A program made the position numbers and the translations under genes. A stretch of 11,411 nt of DNA from Lutibacter sp. UBA4458 (GTDB lineage Bacteria > Bacteroidota > Bacteroidia > Flavobacteriales > Flavobacteriaceae). Positions within the stretch are counted from its first letter, which is position 1. Each line of letters starts with the position of its first letter. Positions 1-6,740 of this stretch are shown here, one piece after another. Under the pieces are notes generated by a model, which saw only the letters and a list, made by a program, of their open reading frames with translations, did no database searches and was not told the DNA's origin. The stretch is taken from NCBI GenBank assembly GCA_002390165.1, contig DGOU01000248.1:3509-14919 (forward strand), in the 5' to 3' direction.

Positions 1-429
1 AATAAATGGGATTTGGTTGAAAAAGAAACCAATACCATGCGCGATTTTGAAGCAAAAATACGAAGAGAAATAGCGCCTTTTACAGATGTTCCAATTCTCT
101 TTATAAGTGCACTTACAAAACAACGTATTTTTAAGGCGATAGAAACCGCTGTTGATGTATTTAAAAATCGAAAAAACAGAATTCCAACAAGTAAGTTAAA
201 TGAGGTTATGCTAGATATTGTAAAACAAAATGGACCTCCAGCAATTAAAGGGAAATTTGTGAAAATAAAATATTGTATGCAGTTACCTAGCCCAACGCCT
301 CAATTTGTGTTTTTCTGTAATTTACCACAATATGTTAAGGAACCTTACAAACGATTTGTTGAAAATAAACTACGTGAAAACTTTAATTTACATGGTGTAC
401 CAGTTGTAATTTATTTTAGACAAAAATAA
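1..429 (+). CDS. der: GTPase Der (EngA), C-terminal part, 5' end outside window
   Basis: This is the 3' end of the double-domain GTPase Der, which acts in late 50S ribosomal subunit assembly in the cytoplasm. The reading frame is open from base 1, and the first codons give NKWD, the G4 (NKxD) guanine-recognition motif of the second G domain. The G5 motif ISAL follows at about codons 36-39. The remaining ~90 residues match the KH-like domain that ends Der proteins, with the family signatures LPSPTPQFVFFCN, YKRFVENKLRENF and a terminal GVPVVIYFR. Only 142 codons are present, roughly the last third of a protein usually about 435-450 residues long; the start and the first G domain lie upstream of the window. 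The stop is TAA at 427-429. The gene is followed by a 183-base gap, so it is probably not co-transcribed with the respiratory genes. Identification is confident. Confidence 0.95.
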   Translation, partial: NKWDLVEKETNTMRDFEAKIRREIAPFTDVPILFISALTKQRIFKAIETAVDVFKNRKNRIPTSKLNEVMLDIVKQNGPPAIKGKFVKIKYCMQLPSPTPQFVFFCNLPQYVKEPYKRFVENKLRENFNLHGVPVVIYFRQK

Positions 430-555
430 CCTTATATAATTTCGTTTTAGCTGTTTTATTTATTTTTATAATTTAATTCAAAGACTAAATTCACTTAGGT
501 TTATATTGTTTATGCAAAATCCTTTGTAATAATACTTACATTCTTATGTTATTTT

Positions 556-591
556 TTGCACATAGTGCATGTCTAATTCCTTGTACTTTTG
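556..591 (+). promoter_or_regulatory. candidate Bacteroidota-type promoter for the flavoprotein-cydAB genes
   Basis: TACTTTTG at 584-591 fits the Bacteroidota -7 consensus TAnnTTTG exactly. A TTTG (555-558) lies 25 bases upstream, a little farther than the usual 17-23 base spacing for the -33 element. Transcription would begin near 597, about 15 bases before the ATG at 613, and this argues against the upstream TTG at 589 as the start codon. It is the only convincing promoter-like element before the four-gene run. The call rests on pattern matching only. Confidence 0.4.
557..569. promoter_or_regulatory. perfect inverted repeat, possible operator
   Basis: TGCAC-ATA-GTGCA is a perfect 5-bp inverted repeat with a 3-base centre. 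It lies between the candidate -33 and -7 elements, a usual place for a repressor site. Five-base arms can arise by chance in a gap this long, so a regulatory role is only a suggestion. Confidence 0.3.
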
Positions 592-612
592 ATTTTTATA
601 ATATTTACAACT

Positions 613-1779
613 ATGACCATTTTAGTATTAGGAGGTGGATTTGCAGGGGTTGAAGCCGCAATAAAATTAAGAAAATATGGATATGAAGTAACCTTAATTT
701 CAGATAGAGATTATATGTTTATTTATCCAATATCTATTTGGATTCCTGTTAATGGACTTCATTTTGATGATGCAAAACTCAATCTATTTGAACTCGGAAA
801 AAAACATGGCTTTAAAGTTATCATTGAAAAAATTACTAAGATTGATAATGAAAATCAGCAAATTATTACCGACAAGTCCACTCATAAATACGACTATCTT
901 TTTATAGGTCTTGGAATGAGTAAAGTGTACATAAAAGGCATGGAACACACCCATTCTATTTGTGGAAAACCAAATGAAGCATTAACCATAAAAGATAAAT
1001 TAGAAAATTTAGTTGTAAAAGGTAGCGGCAACATAAATATTGGATTTGGTGGAAATCCTAAAGACCCAACTTCAACAACTGTTAGAGGTGGACCTGCTTT
1101 TGAATTGCTATTTAATGTAAGCCATTATCTCCATAAAAAAGGCTTACGAGATAAATTTAATCTTACTTTTTTTGCTCCAATGCTAGAACCTGGAAAACGA
1201 ATGGGAGAAAAAGCTTATAAAAATATGGGAGCGTTTTTTAAACGTTTTCATGTAAATACTCATTTCGGAAAAAAAATTAAAGAATTTAAAGATAATGCTA
1301 TTGTTTTTGCAGATGATAGCCAATTAGAATCTGATTTAACATTATATATTGCTGGTGGAGACGGGATGGATTTAATAAAAAATACGAGTTTACCTCAAAA
1401 CGAAACTGGTTTTGTTAAAATAAATGAGCTTTGCCGTGTTGAAAATGAAGATAACATTTATGTTATTGGCGATGCTGCTGCCATACGAAATCATCCTTGG
1501 GCTGCTAAACAGGGGCATATTGCCGAAGTAATGGCAGATGTAAGCACTTATAATTTTCATAATACTATTATCCATTCTGGAAAACGAAAAAGTTACTGGG
1601 AAAAATTACATATCATATGCGTAATGGATAGCGGAGATGGTGCTGCTTTTGTAATTAGAACCTCAAAAAAAGAAATTATGATACCTTTACCTATTGTTGG
1701 ACATTGGCTAAAAAAAGGATGGGGATGGTATTTTAAACAATCAAAAATGAAACGCATGTTCCGTATTCCGGGCATGTAA
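613..1779 (+). CDS. FAD-dependent NAD(P)/quinone oxidoreductase, sulfide:quinone oxidoreductase-like
   Basis: This 388-residue flavoprotein has the two-dinucleotide-fold architecture of the SQR/flavocytochrome c sulfide dehydrogenase/type II NADH dehydrogenase group. The N-terminal Rossmann motif is VLGGGFAGVEAA (residues 5-16), and the second FAD motif is NIYVIGDAAA (281-290). A GGPAFE segment (159-164) and an ICVMDSG segment (335-341) align with SQR landmarks. The basic, tryptophan-rich C-terminus (364-388) resembles the amphipathic membrane-docking end of SQRs. SQRs oxidise sulfide and reduce membrane quinone. Cysteines occur only at 117, 274 and 336. C117 and C336 fit two of the three SQR cysteines, but the one expected just before GPAFE is arginine 158, so sulfide oxidation is uncertain. 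The ATG at 613 was chosen because it starts directly at the Rossmann strand and lies behind a promoter-like element; a TTG at 589 would add eight residues. It is followed by cydA after 29 bases, suggesting an operon. A type II NADH dehydrogenase or another quinone reductase is an alternative. Confidence 0.8.
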   Translation: MTILVLGGGFAGVEAAIKLRKYGYEVTLISDRDYMFIYPISIWIPVNGLHFDDAKLNLFELGKKHGFKVIIEKITKIDNENQQIITDKSTHKYDYLFIGLGMSKVYIKGMEHTHSICGKPNEALTIKDKLENLVVKGSGNINIGFGGNPKDPTSTTVRGGPAFELLFNVSHYLHKKGLRDKFNLTFFAPMLEPGKRMGEKAYKNMGAFFKRFHVNTHFGKKIKEFKDNAIVFADDSQLESDLTLYIAGGDGMDLIKNTSLPQNETGFVKINELCRVENEDNIYVIGDAAAIRNHPWAAKQGHIAEVMADVSTYNFHNTIIHSGKRKSYWEKLHIICVMDSGDGAAFVIRTSKKEIMIPLPIVGHWLKKGWGWYFKQSKMKRMFRIPGM

Positions 1780-1808
1780 CTAACTATAATTAACTAAAAA
1801 TCAACAAT

Positions 1809-3140
1809 ATGAATGACATGCTTTTTTTTGATAGATTGCAGTTCGCATTTACTATTACATTTCATTATATATTTCCACAACTAACTATGGGGCTATCCTT
1901 ATTAATAGTCTATTTTAAGTGGAAATATTTAAGAACTAAAATTGAAAAATATAACAGCGCAGCAATATTTTTTATGAAAATATTTGCAATTAATTTTACA
2001 ATGGGAGTTGTTACTGGTATTCCTATGGAATTTCAGTTTGGCACCAATTGGGCTAAATTTTCTGAACTTACAGGTGGCATTATAGGACAAACTTTGGCTA
2101 TGGAAGGTTTATTTTCGTTCTTTTTAGAATCCTCCTTTTTAGTGCTATTTATTTTTGGTGAAAAATTAATGGGCCAAAAATTGCATTTTTTAACCGGATT
2201 TTTGGTTTTTCTAGGTTCTTGGGCTAGTGGCTTTTTAATATTAGCAACTAACGCTTGGATGCAACATCCTGTAGGGTATGAAATTTTAGAAAACGGAAAA
2301 TATGTATTAGAAAATTTTTCCGCATTATTTAAAAACCCTTGGTTAGTACCAGCTTTTTTGCATAATCAAATGGCTTCTTTAGTTACATCCTCATTTGTAG
2401 TTGCAAGTATTGGTGCATTTTACATTTTAAGAAAAAAGCACGTTGAATCTGGAAAATTATTTCTTAAAACAGGTGTTGTTTTTGGATTTATATCTAGTTT
2501 ATTAGTTGCTTTTCCAACAGGAGATTGGAATGCTAAAAATGTAGTAAAATACCAACCTGCTTCTTTTGCTTCTATGGAAGGAATTTTTCAATCAGAAAAA
2601 GGAGGTGCAGAAATAGTTTTAATTGGACAGCCAAATATGGTTGAAAAAAAATTAGACAATAAAATTGCGGTGCCTAATGTTTTAAGCTTTTTAACGTATC
2701 AAAATTGGAATCAAGAAATTGCTGGATTAGATCAGTTTAAAGAAGAAGATTTACCTAATAATATTCCTATGTTATATTATTCCTATCATATTATGGTTGG
2801 TTTAGGTACCATTTTTATTGGGCTAATGGCATTATCTCTTTTCTTTTTATATCGAAAAAAATTATTCAACAGCAAACCTTTGCTTTGGTTTATTATGTTT
2901 TTAGTTCCATTTCCATACATAGCAAATTTGTTAGGATGGTATGTTGCAGAACTTGGCAGACAACCATATTTGGTATATGGTCTTTTAAGAACTAGTGTTG
3001 GTGTTTCACCAACCGTATCTTCAGGAAACACCTTATTTACTTTATTAGGATTTATGGGCTTATATTTTTTACTAGGCTTACTCTTTTTAATTTTAGTAGG
3101 AAAAACTATTAACCAAGGTCCAAGACCTACAAAAATATAA
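1809..3140 (+). CDS. cydA: cytochrome bd quinol oxidase subunit I
   Basis: CydA carries the three hemes of cytochrome bd, the membrane oxidase that passes electrons from quinol to oxygen without pumping protons. The 443-residue protein is mostly transmembrane. Expected ligands are visible: H19 (FHYIFPQLTMG) and H185 (FLHNQ), the equivalents of E. coli H19 (heme b595) and H186 (heme b558), and M329 (YHIMVGLG), matching E. coli M393. The conserved acidic pair E99 and E107 is present, as are the NAWMQHPVG (148-156) and GRQP (383-386) signatures. The numbering agrees with E. coli up to E257 of the quinol loop, which supports the chosen ATG. The protein is about 80 residues shorter than E. coli CydA because the C-terminal half of the Q loop is missing, making it a short-Q-loop type. 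The loop residue corresponding to E. coli K252 appears to be serine. cydB begins four bases after the stop codon. Identification is very secure. Confidence 0.97.
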   Translation: MNDMLFFDRLQFAFTITFHYIFPQLTMGLSLLIVYFKWKYLRTKIEKYNSAAIFFMKIFAINFTMGVVTGIPMEFQFGTNWAKFSELTGGIIGQTLAMEGLFSFFLESSFLVLFIFGEKLMGQKLHFLTGFLVFLGSWASGFLILATNAWMQHPVGYEILENGKYVLENFSALFKNPWLVPAFLHNQMASLVTSSFVVASIGAFYILRKKHVESGKLFLKTGVVFGFISSLLVAFPTGDWNAKNVVKYQPASFASMEGIFQSEKGGAEIVLIGQPNMVEKKLDNKIAVPNVLSFLTYQNWNQEIAGLDQFKEEDLPNNIPMLYYSYHIMVGLGTIFIGLMALSLFFLYRKKLFNSKPLLWFIMFLVPFPYIANLLGWYVAELGRQPYLVYGLLRTSVGVSPTVSSGNTLFTLLGFMGLYFLLGLLFLILVGKTINQGPRPTKI

Positions 3141-3143
3141 ATT

Positions 3144-4217
3144 ATGGAAATTTATTGGTATATTATTATTGCAGTTGTTTTAGGAATCTTTTTTGTTTTA
3201 GACGGTTATGATTTTGGAGTAGGAATTATTCATTTATTTTTTGCAAAAAAAGAAAAGGATAAAGTAGTAATTGCAAAATCCGCAGGATTATTTTGGGATT
3301 CTAACGAAGTTTGGTTAGTAGCAGGAGGCGGAATGCTTTTTATGGCTTTTCCAACCTTATATGCTTCAGCATTTAGTGGTTTTTATCTTCCTTTAATAAT
3401 TGTTTTATGGCTCATAATTTTTAGAGCAATTAGCTTGGAATTTCGAAATAAATTTAATTATCAAATGTGGAAAGACATGTGGGATAAAGCTTTTGGAATT
3501 TCTAGCTTATTATTAGCCTTATTTTTTGGAATTGCTTTAGGAAATGTGGTTAGAGGAGTTAATTTAGGTAGTGTTACCAATGGAATTTCTGCTTATGAAG
3601 CCCATTATTTTTTCTTACCATTATGGGATAGTAGTTTTAGTCCATTAACAGAACATCCTGGTGTTATTGATTGGTTTACTATTATTATTGGGTTTATAAG
3701 TGTAGTTACTTTAGCAATTCATGGTGCAAACTGGATAATTTTAAAAACAAATTCTTCAGTTAATACTAAACTTAAATCTGTTGTATTTAAATTAACTATT
3801 GTACTTGCCATATTAACAGTGTTTTCTTTGGCTATTTGGCAAGTGGTAAATCCAAATTCTTTAAATAACTTTTTAGACAAACCTTACTTAATTATTTTTC
3901 CAATAATTTATTTTACAGGTATTATTGGATTGTTTTTTGTTAAAAAATTTAAAAAAGATATTTATAGTATGTTATTTTCAACCTTAGTAATTTTAGGTGG
4001 TATAACTTCGTCTTTAGCATCTTTATTTCCAGTTATTTTACCTTCAACTAATAAGGTAAATAATTCCTTAACAATTTATAACACCTCTACATCCCAATAT
4101 GGCTTATCTGTAGCTTTATTTTGGGGGATTATTGGCATTATACTAATGATTATTTATGCTATTGTGCAATATAGGTTTATGAAAGGAAAAATTGATGAAA
4201 TGGATTATGGTCACTAA
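3144..4217 (+). CDS. cydB: cytochrome bd quinol oxidase subunit II
   Basis: CydB is the heme-free partner subunit that completes the cytochrome bd heterodimer in the cytoplasmic membrane. The 357-residue sequence is predominantly hydrophobic with about nine membrane segments. Family signatures are LDGYDFGVG (19-27), WDSNEVWLVAGGG (51-63) with its acidic residue D52, AFPTLYAS (68-75), HGANW (193-197) and LFPVILPST (294-302). The length is close to that of other CydB proteins. Its ATG lies only three bases after the cydA stop, so the two genes are certainly co-transcribed and probably translationally coupled. No cydD/cydC exporter genes and no canonical CydX lie in the window; a 99-residue membrane protein follows after 14 bases instead. 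Confidence 0.97.
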   Translation: MEIYWYIIIAVVLGIFFVLDGYDFGVGIIHLFFAKKEKDKVVIAKSAGLFWDSNEVWLVAGGGMLFMAFPTLYASAFSGFYLPLIIVLWLIIFRAISLEFRNKFNYQMWKDMWDKAFGISSLLLALFFGIALGNVVRGVNLGSVTNGISAYEAHYFFLPLWDSSFSPLTEHPGVIDWFTIIIGFISVVTLAIHGANWIILKTNSSVNTKLKSVVFKLTIVLAILTVFSLAIWQVVNPNSLNNFLDKPYLIIFPIIYFTGIIGLFFVKKFKKDIYSMLFSTLVILGGITSSLASLFPVILPSTNKVNNSLTIYNTSTSQYGLSVALFWGIIGIILMIIYAIVQYRFMKGKIDEMDYGH

Positions 4218-4231
4218 TAAATAAGTATTTT

Positions 4232-4531
4232 ATGATAGAAACTTTAATTGCACTTTTAAGTATATTAATTGGTATTATTGGGGCAAATCTACTTGGGTAT
4301 TTTTCAAAAAAATACTCTTTTGGATTTACCGGTAATACATTAATTGGTGTTTTTGGTAGTATTTTTTTTATAAAATTATTTGGTCATTTAGGGTTAAACC
4401 CTAGTATTATAATGCAAACTGAAAATGTAAATTATGTTTTATTTATCTTAAATTTAACTACTTCATTTTTAGGTGCAATTTTAGCCGTTTTTTTATTAAA
4501 AAAATTACAACATTCAATAAAGAACCTATAA
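4232..4531 (+). CDS. small three-helix membrane protein, GlsB/YeaQ-like
   Basis: This 99-residue hydrophobic protein has three predicted membrane segments at about 3-23, 32-53 and 68-90, and a basic end (KKLQHSIKNL). The glycine-spaced stretch GFTGNTLIGVFGS (31-43) resembles the GlsB/YeaQ/YmgE (transglycosylase-associated) family of small stress-response membrane proteins, whose molecular role is poorly known. The gene starts 14 bases after cydB in the same direction and is the last gene of the run, so it is probably expressed with the oxidase. A role as an accessory subunit of cytochrome bd, comparable in position to CydX, is possible but unsupported beyond location; CydX proteins are far shorter and have one helix. 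The stop is one base from the stop of the convergent neighbouring gene. Confidence 0.7.
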   Translation: MIETLIALLSILIGIIGANLLGYFSKKYSFGFTGNTLIGVFGSIFFIKLFGHLGLNPSIIMQTENVNYVLFILNLTTSFLGAILAVFLLKKLQHSIKNL

Positions 4532-4532
4532 T

Positions 4533-5480
4533 TTATAAGCTTATTCTCATACCTTGTTTTGCAACATTAAAACCGTTTTTTAAAACTGTTTTTTCTGCAT
4601 CACTACCATCAATTAATAATGGGTTGGTATGATTAAAGTGAATGAAATACACCTTTTTCTTATCTTTTACAGATAAATTTTTAAATAAATTCATGCTTTC
4701 TTCAACAAAAGGATGTGGTATTTCACTCATTGGTCTTCCAACAATTTCACCATTTTTAAAAAAAGTGGCGTCTAAAAAAGCAATATCTACTTCTTTTATA
4801 TATTCCAAAATATTTTTATCCCATTTTTGCCATTTATTAATATCTGGAATAAATAATACCTTTTTTTTAGATACTTGCATTAAATACCCAACGGTTTCAG
4901 AATATTCATCTCTATGAGGCACTAATATTGGCGTTACAGAAATGGTATTTGTTAATGTAACCATTGAATCCTTATGTAGTTTAATTAAATTAATATTTTT
5001 TAAGGATATTAATTGACTCCAAGGACCATTGTTTTCTAGAAAGTGTTTCATTCTGGGCATAGCATAAACAAATTCATTTTTAGAATTCATTGCCTCTCTA
5101 CCTAAATACATTAAACCTGTATAATGACCAATATGGGCATGTGTTAAAAAAATGCCATCAGGTAATTTTCCTGGTGTTTTAATTTCATCCGTAAGCATTT
5201 TTAATTGCATTGGTAAATCTGGTGTAGCATCAAAAATCCAATTTTTCTTGGTAATAGGATCTATTAAAGCTAAGGAAACTACATTTCTAGCGTTTTCAGG
5301 ATTTTCATAAACTCTTTGGCAACATTCTTTTTCGCAATTTATTTGAGGATAACCTGCATCTTGTGCAACACCCAATACATAAATATAAGGAGATGCAATT
5401 ACATTTTCTTTTAAACCTTCTTTTTGTCTGCAAGAAATTAGAATTGTAAATAACAGAAGAATACGTCCAAAATTTTTCAT
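4533..5480 (-). CDS. PqqB-like metallo-beta-lactamase-fold lipoprotein
   Basis: The predicted 315-residue product starts with a short lipoprotein signal (a basic start, a hydrophobic stretch, and a lipobox ending ILISC with C17 as the lipidation site), so it should be tethered outside the cytoplasmic membrane. The body resembles PqqB and related metallo-beta-lactamase-fold hydrolases: VLGVAQDAGYPQ (35-46), a cysteine cluster (C49, C53, C54), the metal motif LTHAHIGHYTG (112-122), VPHRDEY (187-193), IPDINKW (211-217) and the late FNHTNPLL (282-289). The usual HxHxDH is HxHxGH here (H114, H116, H119), so the aspartate that binds the second metal is missing. The ATG at 5480 was chosen because it directly precedes the signal peptide; the frame stays open farther upstream only because it crosses the glycine-rich tail codons of the previous gene out of frame. 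That gene ends 16 bases upstream. No other pqq gene is present, so PQQ synthesis is unlikely and the substrate is unknown. Confidence 0.82.
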   Translation of the reverse strand: MKNFGRILLLFTILISCRQKEGLKENVIASPYIYVLGVAQDAGYPQINCEKECCQRVYENPENARNVVSLALIDPITKKNWIFDATPDLPMQLKMLTDEIKTPGKLPDGIFLTHAHIGHYTGLMYLGREAMNSKNEFVYAMPRMKHFLENNGPWSQLISLKNINLIKLHKDSMVTLTNTISVTPILVPHRDEYSETVGYLMQVSKKKVLFIPDINKWQKWDKNILEYIKEVDIAFLDATFFKNGEIVGRPMSEIPHPFVEESMNLFKNLSVKDKKKVYFIHFNHTNPLLIDGSDAEKTVLKNGFNVAKQGMRISL

Positions 5481-5496
5481 AGTTCTAGTTTTTGTT

Positions 5497-6294
5497 TTAC
5501 CAACTACCTCCTGCTCCACCGCCAGAAAATCCTCCACCGCCAAAGCCTCCACCAAAACCTCCACTAGAACTACCGCCAAAGCCGCCGCTTCCAAAACTAC
5601 TTCCTCTTCCTGCTCCACTTAACAGAATAGCTGTTAAAATATCCGAAGCTGCATTTCTTTTACCTCCTCTACCATTATTTCCTCCACGCTTATTATTATT
5701 TGAAAAAATTATTAGAATAATAAAAATGATAAAAGCAATTATAAATATGGTTGGAATTCCACCTTTATTTTTTTTCGTATTTGATGGTTTATTTTTAAAA
5801 GTTCCATTTAAAACTTCAAAAATAGCATCCGATCCACTATTTAATCCTCCATAAAAATCCCCTCTTTTAAACTCTGGAATAATAATATTTCTAACAATTG
5901 TTCCTGTTGTACCAGCAGTTAATTTATATTCAACTCCATAACCTGGAGAAATCCATATTTTGTGTTCTTTTTGGGCTACCAAAATTAGTACACCATTATC
6001 TTCTTTGGCTTGACCTATTCCCCATTTCTGTGCCCATCTTGGCGTTAAAATCCCTATATCTTCACCTTTAATAGTTTCTACAGTAATTGCAACTATTTGC
6101 GTAGAAGTAGAATCAGAATATTTAATAAGTTTTTGTTCTAATGCGTTTTTTTGAGAACTGGACAATAAATTAGCGTAATCGTAAACGCTAGTCTCTAATT
6201 TAGGTTTTGGAGGAATTGTAAATTGTCCAAATGAAATTTGCGCAAAAAATAATGCTATTAAAAAACTACTTAAAATTTTATATGATCTATTCAT
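5497..6294 (-). CDS. TPM-domain membrane-anchored protein with glycine-rich C-terminus (YgcG family)
   Basis: The product has 265 residues. Residues 1-23 are a signal peptide (hydrophobic core, end near SFGQ). Residues ~36-165 form a TPM domain (formerly DUF477), recognisable from VYDYANLLSSSQKNALEQKL, TQIVAITVETIKG, KWGIGQAKEDNGVLILVA, and ISPGYGVEYKLT. A single membrane helix follows at ~180-197, then a basic linker and a Gly/Ser/Phe tail ending in GGSW. This layout is typical of bacterial TPM proteins. The best-known relatives are a plant thylakoid protein linked to photosystem II repair and bacterial proteins of unsettled role; phosphatase activity has been reported for plant TLP18.3. With a cleaved signal the TPM domain would be periplasmic and the tail cytoplasmic. 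The gene begins five bases after a second, shorter TPM gene and is preceded by lemA, a common pairing. The molecular function is unknown. Confidence 0.88.
   Translation of the reverse strand: MNRSYKILSSFLIALFFAQISFGQFTIPPKPKLETSVYDYANLLSSSQKNALEQKLIKYSDSTSTQIVAITVETIKGEDIGILTPRWAQKWGIGQAKEDNGVLILVAQKEHKIWISPGYGVEYKLTAGTTGTIVRNIIIPEFKRGDFYGGLNSGSDAIFEVLNGTFKNKPSNTKKNKGGIPTIFIIAFIIFIILIIFSNNNKRGGNNGRGGKRNAASDILTAILLSGAGRGSSFGSGGFGGSSSGGFGGGFGGGGFSGGGAGGSW
5500..5613 (-). repeat. glycine-rich low-complexity coding tail
   Basis: This stretch encodes residues 228-265 of the TPM-domain protein. It is built from glycine clusters broken by serine and phenylalanine (FGSGG, FGGG, FSGGG) and ends in tryptophan. 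At the DNA level it is an imperfect array of GGN codons, giving a local GC-rich island in an AT-rich region, and it keeps other frames open on both strands. Confidence 0.85.
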
Positions 6295-6299
6295 TAATA

Positions 6300-6740
6300 T
6301 TATTCTCCTTTAGAAATTTCATCTGGCAATTCATTTATATCTTCTTTTTCATATGGAAAAAAGGTTTTTAATTGATTTCCAACCTCTAGGATTCCTTCTT
6401 CTAAACCTTTCGCATAATGCTTTTCTGCAAAATTAGAAATCACCTTATTTTTTATGGTTTTCCAAAATTTTTCAGGAACTAATTTATGTATTCCTTCATC
6501 TCCAATTATGGCAAAATGCTTACTTTCAATGGCTAAATAAAATAAAACGCCATTTTTTAAATGCGTTTGATCCATTTTTAGAAATTTAAAAACCTCCTTT
6601 GCTCTTTCAAAAGGAGGTTTATTTGCGTTTTTTTCAATATGAACACGTATTTCACCTGAAGTGTTTTTCTCGGCAAGTTTTATAGCATTAATAATACTCT
6701 GCTCTTGGTCTTTAGATAAAAATTCTTCAACAACCGACAT
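6300..6740 (-). CDS. short cytoplasmic TPM-domain protein
   Basis: This 146-residue protein has a TPM domain over most of its length and no signal peptide or membrane helix. Matching elements are an N-terminal helix (FLSKDQEQSIINAIKLAEKN), SGEIRVHIEK (28-37), KNGVLFYLA (62-70), HFAIIGDEGIHKLV (75-88) and a final helix with GLEEGILEVGNQLKTFFPY (112-130). An acidic end follows. It is the soluble partner type that in Bacteroidota commonly stands between lemA and a larger TPM gene with a glycine-rich tail. Its start overlaps the lemA stop by one base (TAATG), implying translational coupling, and the next TPM gene follows after five bases. Location suggests work with LemA and the larger TPM protein at the membrane; no activity can be assigned. 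Confidence 0.85.
   Translation of the reverse strand: MSVVEEFLSKDQEQSIINAIKLAEKNTSGEIRVHIEKNANKPPFERAKEVFKFLKMDQTHLKNGVLFYLAIESKHFAIIGDEGIHKLVPEKFWKTIKNKVISNFAEKHYAKGLEEGILEVGNQLKTFFPYEKEDINELPDEISKGE

Noticed and set aside
589..612. TTG start eight codons upstream for the SQR-like flavoprotein
   Set aside because: The extra residues (MIFIIFTT) add nothing to the fold, the TTG overlaps the candidate -7 element, and the ATG at 613 starts exactly at the Rossmann strand.
1390..1775. Two short minus-strand open frames inside the flavoprotein gene
   Set aside because: They are shadows of a clearly coding plus-strand gene, with no recognisable domain.
2786..3031. Minus-strand open frame inside cydA
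   Set aside because: It lies opposite conserved CydA motifs and has no features of its own.
4569..4579. AAAACCGTTTT dyad followed by T-rich sequence as a terminator
   Set aside because: The stem is AT-dominated and lies inside the coding end of the PqqB-like gene; it would not make a stable hairpin.
4642..4917. Plus-strand open frame opposite the PqqB-like gene
   Set aside because: It is the antisense shadow of conserved coding sequence on the minus strand.
5481..5618. Upstream extension of the PqqB-like reading frame (46 further residues rich in E, V, A and L)
   Set aside because: It is the out-of-frame reading of the glycine-rich tail of the preceding gene; the ATG at 5480 opens directly into a lipoprotein signal peptide.
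5492..5854. Plus-strand open frame encoding a proline-rich start
   Set aside because: It is the antisense reading of the glycine-rich GGN codons of the TPM gene; the remainder shows no protein-like character.
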